Source: Bacteroidaceae bacterium
GTDB taxonomy: Bacteria; Bacteroidota; Bacteroidia; Bacteroidales; Bacteroidaceae
Assembly: GCA_024688885.1 (NCBI GenBank)
Contig: JAILDV010000053.1
Coordinates: forward strand, 1 to 64,000
Direction: 5' to 3'
Length of the DNA: 64,000 nucleotides
Shown here: positions 6,973 to 14,838 of the stretch, in pieces
Numbering within the stretch: position 1 is the stretch's first letter
Layout of the letters: each line of letters begins with the position of its first letter
The notes under the pieces: generated by a model
The model's input: only the letters and a program-made list of their open reading frames with translations
Databases searched by the model: none
Told to the model about the DNA's origin: nothing
Program-made: the position numbers and the translations under genes

Positions 6973-8965
6973 TAAGTTAGGTGTTGAGTTTTCTGCAACA
7001 CCACTATTCTTGGATGCAAGTTTCGTGGTCAACCCGAAAGACCGCATTGCCCTCGTAGGCAAGAACGGAGCGGGCAAGAGCACCATGCTGAAAATTATTG
7101 CAGGCATGCAGGAACCGACGTATGGACAGGTGGCACGACAGAAGGACATCACCATCGGGTATCTGCCGCAGGTGATGGTGCTCTCCGACAGCCGCACGGT
7201 GATGGAAGAGGCAGAGACCGCATTTGCCCACATCAGCGAGATGCAGGAACGCCTCAACAAGATGAATGAGGAGATTGCCCGACGAACGGACTATGAGAGT
7301 GATTCATACATGGCTCTCATTGAAAAGTTCACCCATGAGAATGACCGCTTCACCATGATGGGGGGCACCAACTATCATGCTGAGTTGGAGCGCACGCTGC
7401 AAGGCTTGGGTTTCCAACGTACGGACTTTGACCGTCCCACGGCTGAGTTTTCTGGTGGTTGGCGCATGCGTATCGAATTAGCGAAGCTCCTTTTGCAGAA
7501 ACCAGATCTCCTGCTGCTCGACGAGCCAACCAACCACCTCGACATAGGCTCCATCCAATGGCTGGAGCAGTTTTTGGCGACACGTGCCAATGCAGTCATG
7601 CTGGTCAGTCACGACCGCGCTTTCATCAACAACGTGACCAACCGCACCATCGAAATCACCTGCCACCGCATCAATGATTACAAGGTGAAGTATGATGAAT
7701 ATGTGAAATTGCGCGACGAACGGCGTGAACAACAGATTCGTGCCTACGAAAATCAGCAAAAGGAGATTGCGGACATCAAGCAGTTCATCGAGACCTTCCG
7801 TTACAAGCCCACCAAAAGTAACCAAGTGCAGTCGCGCATCAAAATGCTGGAGAAAATCGTACCTATCGAGATTGACGAAGTCGACACCTCTTCACTCCAC
7901 CTCAAGTTTCCTCCATGTCTCCGAAGTGGCGACTACCCTATCATCTGCGAGGATGTGGCGAAAAGCTATTCAAAGCCCATCTTCTCCGATGTCAACCTGA
8001 CCATCAAACGAGGCGAGAAGGTGGCATTCGTCGGCAACAACGGTGAGGGTAAATCTACGCTCGTCAAGTGCATCATGGGGCAGATTCCCTTTGAGGGCAA
8101 TCTCAAAATCGGGCACAATGTACAGATTGGTTATTTCGCACAGAACCAAGCCCAACTGCTGGACGAAAACATCACTGTATTCGACACCATTGACCGTGTG
8201 GCAAGGGGCGATATCCGTCTGAAGATTCGCGACATCTTGGGAGCCTTCATGTTTGGTGGAGAAGCATCTGACAAGTACGTAAAAGTGCTCTCAGGTGGTG
8301 AACGTAGCCGACTTGCCATGATCCGTCTGCTTCTTGAGCCTGTCAACCTGCTCATCCTTGACGAGCCTACCAACCACCTCGACATGCAGTCGAAAGATGT
8401 ACTCAAACAAGCCATCAAGGACTTTGACGGCACTGCCATCATCGTGAGCCACGACCGCGACTTTCTGGATGGTTTGGTAGACAAAGTCTATGAGTTTGGG
8501 GGAGGGAAAGTGCGCGAACACCTTGGCGGCATCTATGACTTCCTGCAGAAGAAGCAAATTGAAAGCCTGAACCAACTCGGACAGAACCTGAATAGCGCAG
8601 GAAGTCCTTCTGTTGCGAAAGACAACGGAAAACAAGCCATTGTCAATTCTCAACCATCAACTTCCAACTCCCAACTGTCAACTCCCAAAGACTTGGGCAA
8701 CAAAGTGCAGTCACTTCTTTCTTATGCCGAGCTGAAGGAACGCAACAAAACAATCAAGAAAGCAGAAAAGGCTGTGGAACAAGCCGAACAGAAGATTGCC
8801 AAATTGGAAAAAGATATCGCAGAGATTGAAGCCAAACTTGCGACACCAGAAGGCGCCACAAACACTACCCTATTCACACAATACGGAGAGCTGAAAACCC
8901 AACTCTCTGCCGCTGAAGATGAATGGACTGATGCCAGTATGGAACTTGAAGAACTGAAAGGTTAG
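6959..8965 (+). CDS. ABC-F family ATP-binding protein
   Basis: Cytoplasmic ABC-F ATPase with no membrane segments, a family that acts on the ribosome in translation or antibiotic protection. There are two nucleotide-binding domains: Walker A GKNGAGKST at 34-42 and GNNGEGKST from 359, signatures FSGGWRMRIELA and LSGGERSRLAM, and Walker B LLLLDEPTNHLD and LLILDEPTNHLD. The helical linker between the domains (RDERREQQIRAYENQQ) is present, and a C-terminal coiled coil of about 80 residues (KKAEKAVEQAEQKIAKLEKDI) follows. The ATG at 6959 is chosen because the family starts directly with MISIDKL; earlier ATGs lie inside the EFR1 gene. Residues about 561-576 are an NSQ-rich linker encoded by a dispersed DNA repeat. 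Confidence 0.92.
   Translation: MISIDKLGVEFSATPLFLDASFVVNPKDRIALVGKNGAGKSTMLKIIAGMQEPTYGQVARQKDITIGYLPQVMVLSDSRTVMEEAETAFAHISEMQERLNKMNEEIARRTDYESDSYMALIEKFTHENDRFTMMGGTNYHAELERTLQGLGFQRTDFDRPTAEFSGGWRMRIELAKLLLQKPDLLLLDEPTNHLDIGSIQWLEQFLATRANAVMLVSHDRAFINNVTNRTIEITCHRINDYKVKYDEYVKLRDERREQQIRAYENQQKEIADIKQFIETFRYKPTKSNQVQSRIKMLEKIVPIEIDEVDTSSLHLKFPPCLRSGDYPIICEDVAKSYSKPIFSDVNLTIKRGEKVAFVGNNGEGKSTLVKCIMGQIPFEGNLKIGHNVQIGYFAQNQAQLLDENITVFDTIDRVARGDIRLKIRDILGAFMFGGEASDKYVKVLSGGERSRLAMIRLLLEPVNLLILDEPTNHLDMQSKDVLKQAIKDFDGTAIIVSHDRDFLDGLVDKVYEFGGGKVREHLGGIYDFLQKKQIESLNQLGQNLNSAGSPSVAKDNGKQAIVNSQPSTSNSQLSTPKDLGNKVQSLLSYAELKERNKTIKKAEKAVEQAEQKIAKLEKDIAEIEAKLATPEGATNTTLFTQYGELKTQLSAAEDEWTDASMELEELKG
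8640..8685 (+). repeat. Intragenic CAACTGTCAA-type repeat in the ABC-F gene
   Basis: Pyrimidine-biased units (TGTCAATTCTCAA, CATCAACTTCCAACTC, CCAACTGTCAACTC) match the short repeats found between genes in this window. In frame they encode VNSQPSTSNSQLSTP, between the second ATPase domain and the C-terminal coiled coil. Confidence 0.7.
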
Positions 8966-9543
8966 TTTTTAGGTTCAACCACCCACAACTCAACTGGCAC
9001 CACGCCGTCACTCAACATGCCCAAGAGCTCAGCAGCTTTGTTACTGAGGTCTATCACACGTCCTTTTGCAAAAGGTCCACGGTCTCTCACATCTACAATC
9101 ACTTCCTTCCCGTTTTTCTTGTTCACTACCCGAACTCGAGTACCAAACGGGAGTTTCTTATGTGCACAGAACAGTTGATTCTTATCATATCGTGTACCAT
9201 TTGCCATCATCCTTCCATGTGTCTTGGCTGAATAGTAAGTCGCCATACCTGTTTCATACAAAGTGCCTGTTTCCTCCGTCATCTGCTTCGTGTCCAGATT
9301 CTCGGAAGGAATGACAGGTTCTTTCAGCGTCGCATCTTTCTCTCTTTGTGCATCCTCTGGAGAAACGGGCCACGCACCCACCCATCCATTGGGATTGGTA
9401 GATGAATGCAAGCCTTCTCCTACACCCCACTGCACAGAATGGGAAGGGTCTTGCGATGAATGCGACACCTGTCCCCAACACCATCCGAAGGGCAACGAAA
9501 AGCAGAGCATCATCAAACAGAAACGAGCACGAAAAATATTCAT
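8962..9543 (-). CDS. RlpA-like septal ring lytic transglycosylase domain protein
   Basis: Exported protein with a double-psi beta-barrel (RlpA-like) domain, expected to cleave or bind denuded peptidoglycan glycan strands. The ATG at 9541-9543 is preferred over 9603 because it starts the signal peptide (MNIFRARFCLMMLCFSLPFG). After a low-complexity Ser/Pro/Asp region (residues ~30-100) comes the core: TGMATYYSAKTHGRMMANGTRYD, LPFGTRVRVVN and VDVRDRGPFAKGRVIDLS, whose Asp residues form the conserved RlpA site. There is no SPOR domain, so it is a short form. Its stop overlaps that of the convergent ABC-F gene by 4 bp. Confidence 0.88.
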   Translation of the reverse strand: MNIFRARFCLMMLCFSLPFGWCWGQVSHSSQDPSHSVQWGVGEGLHSSTNPNGWVGAWPVSPEDAQREKDATLKEPVIPSENLDTKQMTEETGTLYETGMATYYSAKTHGRMMANGTRYDKNQLFCAHKKLPFGTRVRVVNKKNGKEVIVDVRDRGPFAKGRVIDLSNKAAELLGMLSDGVVPVELWVVEPKN

Positions 9544-9633
9544 CAAATGGCTGATTTTGGTAGTATTGTGCTTGCAAAGTAAAGAAAAAACCCGCACACC
9601 CACAACTTTTTACTCAAAAAATCCCCGTTTCGT

Positions 9634-9664
9634 TTTGTAATGTCCGAAAAAAGCACTAACTTTG
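9634..9664 (+). promoter_or_regulatory. Consensus promoter of the tRNA-Met/tRNA-Leu unit
   Basis: TTTG at 9634-9637, 19 bp, TAACTTTG at 9657-9664, about 50 bp before the tRNA. It is a full consensus match, as expected for a stable RNA. Confidence 0.85.
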
Positions 9665-9713
9665 CATCCGCAAACAAAAAAGAGACACTCTTTTATGTTG
9701 CACAACATAACAT

Positions 9714-9789
9714 CGCGGGGTGGAGCAGTTGGTAGCTCGCCAGGCTCATAACCTGGAGGTCGCATGTTCGAGTCCTGCCCCCGCAACCA
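9714..9789 (+). tRNA. Initiator tRNA-fMet (CAT)
   Basis: A full cloverleaf of 76 nt including CCA. The acceptor strands CGCGGGG and CCCCGCA leave an unpaired C1-A72, the hallmark of bacterial initiators. The D stem GAGC/GCTC carries the initiator-type A11-U24 pair. The anticodon stem-loop is CCAGG-CTCATAA-CCTGG with anticodon CAT. Two details differ from the textbook initiator: the three G-C pairs next to the anticodon loop are A-G-G/C-C-T, and the T stem (GCATG/CCTGC) has one T-C mismatch. Confidence 0.93.
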
Positions 9790-9896
9790 ATTCAATTGAA
9801 GATTGACAATTGAAAATTGATAATTGCCATCCGGCTTGCGAACATAGCATCAGCTTAATTATCAATTATCAATTGTCAATTATCAATTAAAACGAC
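9790..9896. repeat. AATTGTCAATTATCAATT-type repeat between two tRNAs
   Basis: The spacer between the tRNA genes is built from units of ATTGACAATTGAAAATTGATAATTG and their inverse, separated by a short non-repeated core (about 9828-9852), giving an imperfect inverted repeat. It belongs to the same dispersed family seen elsewhere in the window. Confidence 0.7.
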
Positions 9897-9901
9897 ACCG
9901 T

Positions 9902-9988
9902 GCCGGAATGGTGGAATGGTAGACACGAGGGACTTAAAATCCCTTGGGCATTGCGCCCGTGCGGGTTCGAGCCCCGCTTCCGGTACCA
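9902..9988 (+). tRNA. tRNA-Leu (TAA)
   Basis: An 87-nt class II tRNA with CCA. The acceptor strands GCCGGAA/TTCCGGT include a terminal G-U pair. The anticodon stem-loop AGGGA-CTTAAAA-TCCCT carries TAA at 9935-9937. A long variable arm (TTGGGCATTGCGCCCG) and the T arm GCGGGTTCGAGCCCCGC confirm it as leucine. It is probably co-transcribed with the initiator tRNA from the 9634 promoter. Confidence 0.95.
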
Positions 9989-10026
9989 CAAAGGGGATAC
10001 ATCGTGATGGATGCACCCCCTTTTTC
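9989..10026 (+). terminator. Terminator of the tRNA unit
   Basis: AAAGGGG pairs with CCCCCTTT across a partly paired inner segment (ACATC/GATGG), followed by TTTTTC. It closes the tRNA-Met/tRNA-Leu transcript. Confidence 0.75.
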
Positions 10027-10089
10027 TTTAGATCTCAGCATAGTTTCTCATTTCCTCTCCCGCGTAAGCCAAATAGGCGAAATGGGAAA

Positions 10090-10869
10090 TCACGAGTCCA
10101 ACCAGCGTTTGACGGTAGCGACTTTATCCTTGCTGACGATAATTTCCGCATCAGGGAATGCGGTGACATGAATGCGCATCTTGCCGAGGAAATATGTGGA
10201 AAGTTTTGCTACGGCAGCAGCGTTGATGATAAATTGCCTGTTAACGCGCATGAAGCGCTGGGGGTCGAGCTGACTTTCGGCTTCTTCGAGGGTCATCGAC
10301 AGTTGGTGGGTCTTACCTTGCAAGGTGCAGAGGCGCACCACCCCATCGCGGATGGTGATATGGCTCACTTCACTAACAGGAACCATCAGATATTCATCGG
10401 CACGATGAGGGATAAGGAAGCGCTCACGGTATCGAATGGCCTGACTCTTCACGGATGCCAAGATTTGTGCGATGGCATCAGTGGTAGAGGGAGAGTTGAC
10501 AATAGATGATTGAGAATTGACTATTGGCTTCACCTTTGCCAATGCAGTATGGAGTTCTTCATTGTCGACGGGTTTCAGCAGATAGTCGATGCTGTTAAAA
10601 CGGAAAGCCTGCACAGCATAGTGGTCGTAGGCTGTGGTGAAGATGACAGGAAGAGTTGTTGGCACTGTACGCAACGATTCAAAACTCAGTCCGTCGCCCA
10701 GTTGGATATCTGAGAGGATCAAATCGACTTCAGCATGGGCTTCTTCGCCGAAGAATGCCCTCACCTCAGCATTACTGGCACAGAAACCCACCATCTCATG
10801 TTCGCCTTCGAGCATTCTTCGCAAGCGGTCCGCACTGCTTTGTTCGTCTTCTATAATCAGTATCTTCAT
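10090..10869 (-). CDS. LytTR-family response regulator
   Basis: Cytoplasmic transcription regulator: a receiver domain (residues 1-115; acidic pocket E7, D8, phosphoacceptor Asp54 in LILSDIQLGD, and K in YLLKPVD) followed by a LytTR DNA-binding domain (about 150-255; RFLIPHRADEYLMVPVSEVSHI and RFMRVNRQFIINAAAV). The ATG at 10867-10869 is used because MKILIIEDE is the classic receiver start and overlaps the kinase gene by 4 bp. Residues about 115-127 (IVNSQSSIVNSPS) are a linker encoded by a dispersed DNA repeat. Its partner is the adjacent LytS-like kinase; the target genes are not evident. Confidence 0.93.
   Translation of the reverse strand: MKILIIEDEQSSADRLRRMLEGEHEMVGFCASNAEVRAFFGEEAHAEVDLILSDIQLGDGLSFESLRTVPTTLPVIFTTAYDHYAVQAFRFNSIDYLLKPVDNEELHTALAKVKPIVNSQSSIVNSPSTTDAIAQILASVKSQAIRYRERFLIPHRADEYLMVPVSEVSHITIRDGVVRLCTLQGKTHQLSMTLEEAESQLDPQRFMRVNRQFIINAAAVAKLSTYFLGKMRIHVTAFPDAEIIVSKDKVATVKRWLDS
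10489..10527 (-). repeat. Intragenic NSQ-type repeat in the LytTR regulator
   Basis: On the minus strand, TAGTCAATTCTCAATCATCTATTGTCAACTC-type units encode IVNSQSSIVNSPS exactly between the receiver and LytTR domains. Confidence 0.65.
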
Positions 10870-11663
10870 CGTTCTATGGGTATTAGCGGAATGGTGACAC
10901 AATACTCGTCTTGGCTGTCACGAATAGCAACCTTCTTTCGGGTCAGCAAACGGTAACGTTCAGCGATGTTGTGTTGTCCCACATTGGTGCTCTCAGCCGT
11001 TGTGATGGGCTGCTTTTTATTGCAGACGCTGATGTGCGAGCCTTCAGTGGTCACGTTGATGACAAGTGGGCGCGCCTGCGTGTGCTCGTTGTGCTTGATG
11101 GCATTCTCTATGAGCATTTGCAAAGCGGCAGGTGGCATTTTCCCTTGACAGGCAGCCACATCATCAGCAATTCTCACCTGTATACCTTCACCAAAACGCT
11201 GTTCCAGCAATGCCTGATATTGGCGCAAAAACTCCAGCTCCTCCTGCAACGTCACAGTATTGTGGTCAAGGTGGGACAGCGTATAGCGGTACACCTTCGA
11301 AAGACTCATCAGATAGGCAGAAGCTTTTTTCGGATCCACCTCTATCAGGTCAGCCAGAATACTGAAGTTGTTGAACACGAAGTGAGGACTCAGCTGATTC
11401 TCCAAAGCCTGCAGACGGAACTTGTCACGTTCGCGTTCTGTCCGTTCACGTGATTGCCAGTAGTACAGCGTCACCACCGTCGTAATTAGACAGCAAGACA
11501 CATAGTCCATCAGCACCATCCACGAGTTCCAAGGCCATCCATATCGTATCATTTCCCTGAATCCCTCATCGGTAATCAGCCATATCGTGTAATAGAACAG
11601 CAATCCTAGCACTGACAGCCCAAGCACCAAGAAGACACCATGTATGATTTTCTTAATCTTCAT
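10866..11663 (-). CDS. LytS-like sensor histidine kinase
   Basis: Membrane-bound kinase of the His_kinase (PF06580)/HATPase type. Two membrane helices span about residues 8-31 and 47-68. The phosphoacceptor His94 sits in ENQLSPHFVFNN, a variant of the usual NPHFLFN. The ATP-binding N box is LQMLIENAIKHN. The segment NVGQHNIAERYRLL stands where GxGLxNxxxRL is usual, so the G box is slightly degenerate. There is no large extracytoplasmic sensor domain; the stimulus may be sensed in or near the membrane. Its stop overlaps the response-regulator start by 4 bp, forming a two-gene operon. Confidence 0.92.
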   Translation of the reverse strand: MKIKKIIHGVFLVLGLSVLGLLFYYTIWLITDEGFREMIRYGWPWNSWMVLMDYVSCCLITTVVTLYYWQSRERTERERDKFRLQALENQLSPHFVFNNFSILADLIEVDPKKASAYLMSLSKVYRYTLSHLDHNTVTLQEELEFLRQYQALLEQRFGEGIQVRIADDVAACQGKMPPAALQMLIENAIKHNEHTQARPLVINVTTEGSHISVCNKKQPITTAESTNVGQHNIAERYRLLTRKKVAIRDSQDEYCVTIPLIPIER

Positions 11664-11770
11664 ACTTTTTTTAATCTTATTTTGTAGGCAAAGGTAACAT
11701 TTTTAAATGATAATTGACAATTGACCATTAATAATTATTGCCATTCCGTGTATTTTTTGTGGACGGCTGA

Positions 11771-14665
11771 TTACCAGCCACCCATCCAGCCGCCACTCCA
11801 ACCTCCATATTCTCCGTCAAAGCCTGTAGAGCGTTCACTCTTGGTGCCTATGGCATTCTTACCTCCGAAAATGCTGAATTTGTAAATCACACGAAGCATT
11901 CCGTACTGATAGATGGCATTGTAACGTGAGTCGCTACGCATCAAAGCATCAATGTTACGACTTATATTGGTTTGTTGTCCGAGGATGTCATTGACTTCGA
12001 GCATCACGGTCAATGCGCGTCCCTTGAGGAAGGAATGGGACACCTGTGCGTTCCACAGCAGTTCATTGGTGTTCATTCCACGTCCAGCATAACCACGACG
12101 ACTACTCATACCGATATCAGTGGCCAGCGATGTTCCCCAAGGGGAGGTCCATTCCAGTTCCGTCCCATAGGAAAAGTCATAGGTGTTCTGGTTTCCCATC
12201 TCGTTCATGTTATTCTTCGAGTGAGCATAGGTTAGCCGTCCGTTGAGCGAGGCGCTGAATTGTTCGGTACGGTAAGAGAATTCCAGTCCACCATCAAGAC
12301 TGATGTTTTTGGTGACAGACTTCACATCGGTTGCTTCTTCAGCCTCAGAGGCATTATTATAAAAACCCACGTTGTGCGAATAGTCACCACCAAAATCGAC
12401 ATCGATGTTAAACGCCTTTTCTTTTCCCAAGCCCGTATTGAATCCAATGCCACCGCCACCCATCCAGTTGCCGTTGATGTTCATGGGCATGGTGGTGCGC
12501 ACACCTGTCTGATTGTCGTAGGTGGTCTTGTTGTCGATACTGTTGCGGGTGGCATTGAACCATAGCCAAGAGAAATAGCCACGTTGCTTGTCGGCATTGT
12601 ACGTGTCAAACTCGGCATTGATATTGTGCGAGAAGGAAGGCTTCAATCCAGGATTTCCCTTGGTGATGACGAGCGGGTTGGAATCGTCCTTGATGTCGAG
12701 AAGGTTGGTCATGCTGGGCTGGCGCGTACGTCCATTGTAACGCACATGCAGGTTGGTCTGCTTGTTGGGATTCCACCGGAGGTTGACACGTGGAGCAATG
12801 TTAAACACGCTACGTGTAATCTCCGGATAGGTGTAACCCATATATTTATAGTTGAGCGTGCTCCGTTGTGGCAAGAGGTCCAGTCCTGCACTGAAGTTGT
12901 AATGCTCACGCACCTTGCGGAAACTGAGGCTGACGGCCTGGTTGTAGTTGCGGTATTCAGAGAACTGGCTAAGTCGGGTCGCCACGGAGTCAGTACCATC
13001 CAGCACATACTTCATGTCATCCATGAATTTGAGCACAGCGTTGATGTTGTATCGGTTGTGCTGCATGCTCTGCGACAGAAGCTGATAAGCGTCGGAATCA
13101 TAGATAAAGGCACGGCGATCGTTCTTGCTGTAGTTATAGTCATAGGTATAGCTCACCTGCAAATACGTCCTGTCACCTATAGGTTCGCTGTAGGTGAATT
13201 GTCCTTGTACACCATAGCTCCTTGACGGGGTGTCGTAATATCGATTATTCTGTTGATCAGTACTCTGAGAGTTGAAAGTGATGTTGGCAGCAGAAAGTTG
13301 CTTACTTCTGCCATCGTCATAATTACCCGTGATGCGCAGGGTGAGGTTACGCCCCTTGCTGTTGAACTTTCTATTAAACTGCAATTCCCCATTGAAGCTG
13401 GCATTCGTGTTATAACTCATATTGTGATTGGCATTAGTGTTGATGACCATCTCCATCAGCTTGTCGCCATACGACCCAGATGAGCTGTTTCCCCTACCCC
13501 TATTGCGTGAATAGGTGAAGTTGGGACGGAATATGAGGTTGGTCATCGTGTCGGGCTTCCATTCCAAACGGAAATTGCTGCTGACACGCTGATTCGACGT
13601 AAACTCCTTGCTGTGGTTCTCATTAAATTTGGCAAGTGAAGCATTGAAATATTCTGTTGAGGATGTATTTTCCGTATCACTTCCATTATAGCGATAGCGA
13701 ACACTGCCCCCCGTTTCCAACTTGGGCTTATCCGTCGCGAAATTAGCACCCACTTCCTTACTGTTGCGAAGACCTTCCTGTCCCCAGCCTCCCCAACGAC
13801 CACCGCCACCTCCGAAACCCATATCGGACACGTTGTTGGCTCCTCCCAAGAAGGTTACCTGCGCATCGTCCTTGAAACGATTCACGTTGAAACGCTCTGC
13901 ATACCGTTTTTCTGTACCAATCCCTAAGTTCACATTACCGAACCATCCATTCTTCATGCCTTTCTTTACTTCAAGGTCCAGCACCGTTTCCTCCTCTCCA
14001 TCGTCGATTCCGCTCACGCGTGACAAGTCGCTCTTACGATTGTAAGTCTTCAGCTTGTCAATCATCTCTGTGGGTATATTCTTCATCGCCACATCCTTGT
14101 CATTCAGGAAGAATTCCTTGCCATCCACCAGTATCTTCGTCACCTTCTTACCATTGATGGTGATGTTGCCCTCCTTATCCACCTTTGCTCCGGGCAATTG
14201 CTTGACAAGCGCCTCAAGCGTGGAGCCCTCTGGTACACGGTAGGCATTAGCATTGTAAACCAACGAGTCACCCGACACAGCCACCTTAGCAGCATGAGCC
14301 GTCACCTCTGCAGACTTCAGGAGGATATCATCCGTAGTCATCGTGATGTAGCCCACATTCACCTCCTTCTTTTTCTGGGCATTCAAATCCAATTTAACAT
14401 ACTTCGTTGTATAACCGATGAAGGAAATCCTCATTGTGTATTCACCCTCCTTCACGTTCTTGAAAGTGAACTCACCCATTGATCCTGTGGTTACCCCCTC
14501 CACAAACGAACTGTCCGGTAGAGACAATAACTGTATGGTGGCAGAAGCAACAGCATCACCCGTTGTCTTCTCCACCACTGTACCACTGACATTAAACGTA
14601 GCTGCAAACATGGTGACACATTTCCACGTCATCATGGCAATCCATAAAACAACTTTCTTCTTCAT
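11771..14665 (-). CDS. Outer-membrane beta-barrel protein, TonB-receptor-like
   Basis: A 964-residue outer-membrane protein. After a signal peptide (to about residue 21) comes a carboxypeptidase-regulatory-like beta-sandwich (about 22-110, TFNVSGTVVEKTTGDAVASATIQLL), a plug-like region (about 125-230, GSTLEALVKQLPGAKVDKEGNITINGK), then a large barrel matching the outer membrane beta-barrel family of Bacteroidetes. Two Gly/Trp-rich runs are notable: GFGGGGGRWGGWGQEG in the middle and GGWSGGWMGGW at the extreme C-terminus in place of a classic terminal Phe strand. There is no SusD partner next to it. A -7 box TACCTTTG (minus, 14692-14699) lies 27 bp upstream. The substrate is unknown; it may import peptides, metals or other small ligands, or be structural. 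Confidence 0.88.
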   Translation of the reverse strand: MKKKVVLWIAMMTWKCVTMFAATFNVSGTVVEKTTGDAVASATIQLLSLPDSSFVEGVTTGSMGEFTFKNVKEGEYTMRISFIGYTTKYVKLDLNAQKKKEVNVGYITMTTDDILLKSAEVTAHAAKVAVSGDSLVYNANAYRVPEGSTLEALVKQLPGAKVDKEGNITINGKKVTKILVDGKEFFLNDKDVAMKNIPTEMIDKLKTYNRKSDLSRVSGIDDGEEETVLDLEVKKGMKNGWFGNVNLGIGTEKRYAERFNVNRFKDDAQVTFLGGANNVSDMGFGGGGGRWGGWGQEGLRNSKEVGANFATDKPKLETGGSVRYRYNGSDTENTSSTEYFNASLAKFNENHSKEFTSNQRVSSNFRLEWKPDTMTNLIFRPNFTYSRNRGRGNSSSGSYGDKLMEMVINTNANHNMSYNTNASFNGELQFNRKFNSKGRNLTLRITGNYDDGRSKQLSAANITFNSQSTDQQNNRYYDTPSRSYGVQGQFTYSEPIGDRTYLQVSYTYDYNYSKNDRRAFIYDSDAYQLLSQSMQHNRYNINAVLKFMDDMKYVLDGTDSVATRLSQFSEYRNYNQAVSLSFRKVREHYNFSAGLDLLPQRSTLNYKYMGYTYPEITRSVFNIAPRVNLRWNPNKQTNLHVRYNGRTRQPSMTNLLDIKDDSNPLVITKGNPGLKPSFSHNINAEFDTYNADKQRGYFSWLWFNATRNSIDNKTTYDNQTGVRTTMPMNINGNWMGGGGIGFNTGLGKEKAFNIDVDFGGDYSHNVGFYNNASEAEEATDVKSVTKNISLDGGLEFSYRTEQFSASLNGRLTYAHSKNNMNEMGNQNTYDFSYGTELEWTSPWGTSLATDIGMSSRRGYAGRGMNTNELLWNAQVSHSFLKGRALTVMLEVNDILGQQTNISRNIDALMRSDSRYNAIYQYGMLRVIYKFSIFGGKNAIGTKSERSTGFDGEYGGWSGGWMGGW

Positions 14666-14838
14666 ATTCGTGAATTATTGAGATTTTTCTGCAAAGGTAC
14701 AGTCTCAGTGCACGAATATAAAGAAGAAAGTGGGCGAAACGGGAAAAATCAAGGGTGAATCATATTTCTTCTACACAAATCATTGTCTTAATTCAGACCA
14801 TCACCACAAATCATTCTTCCCCTCACTTTTTCCGTAAA

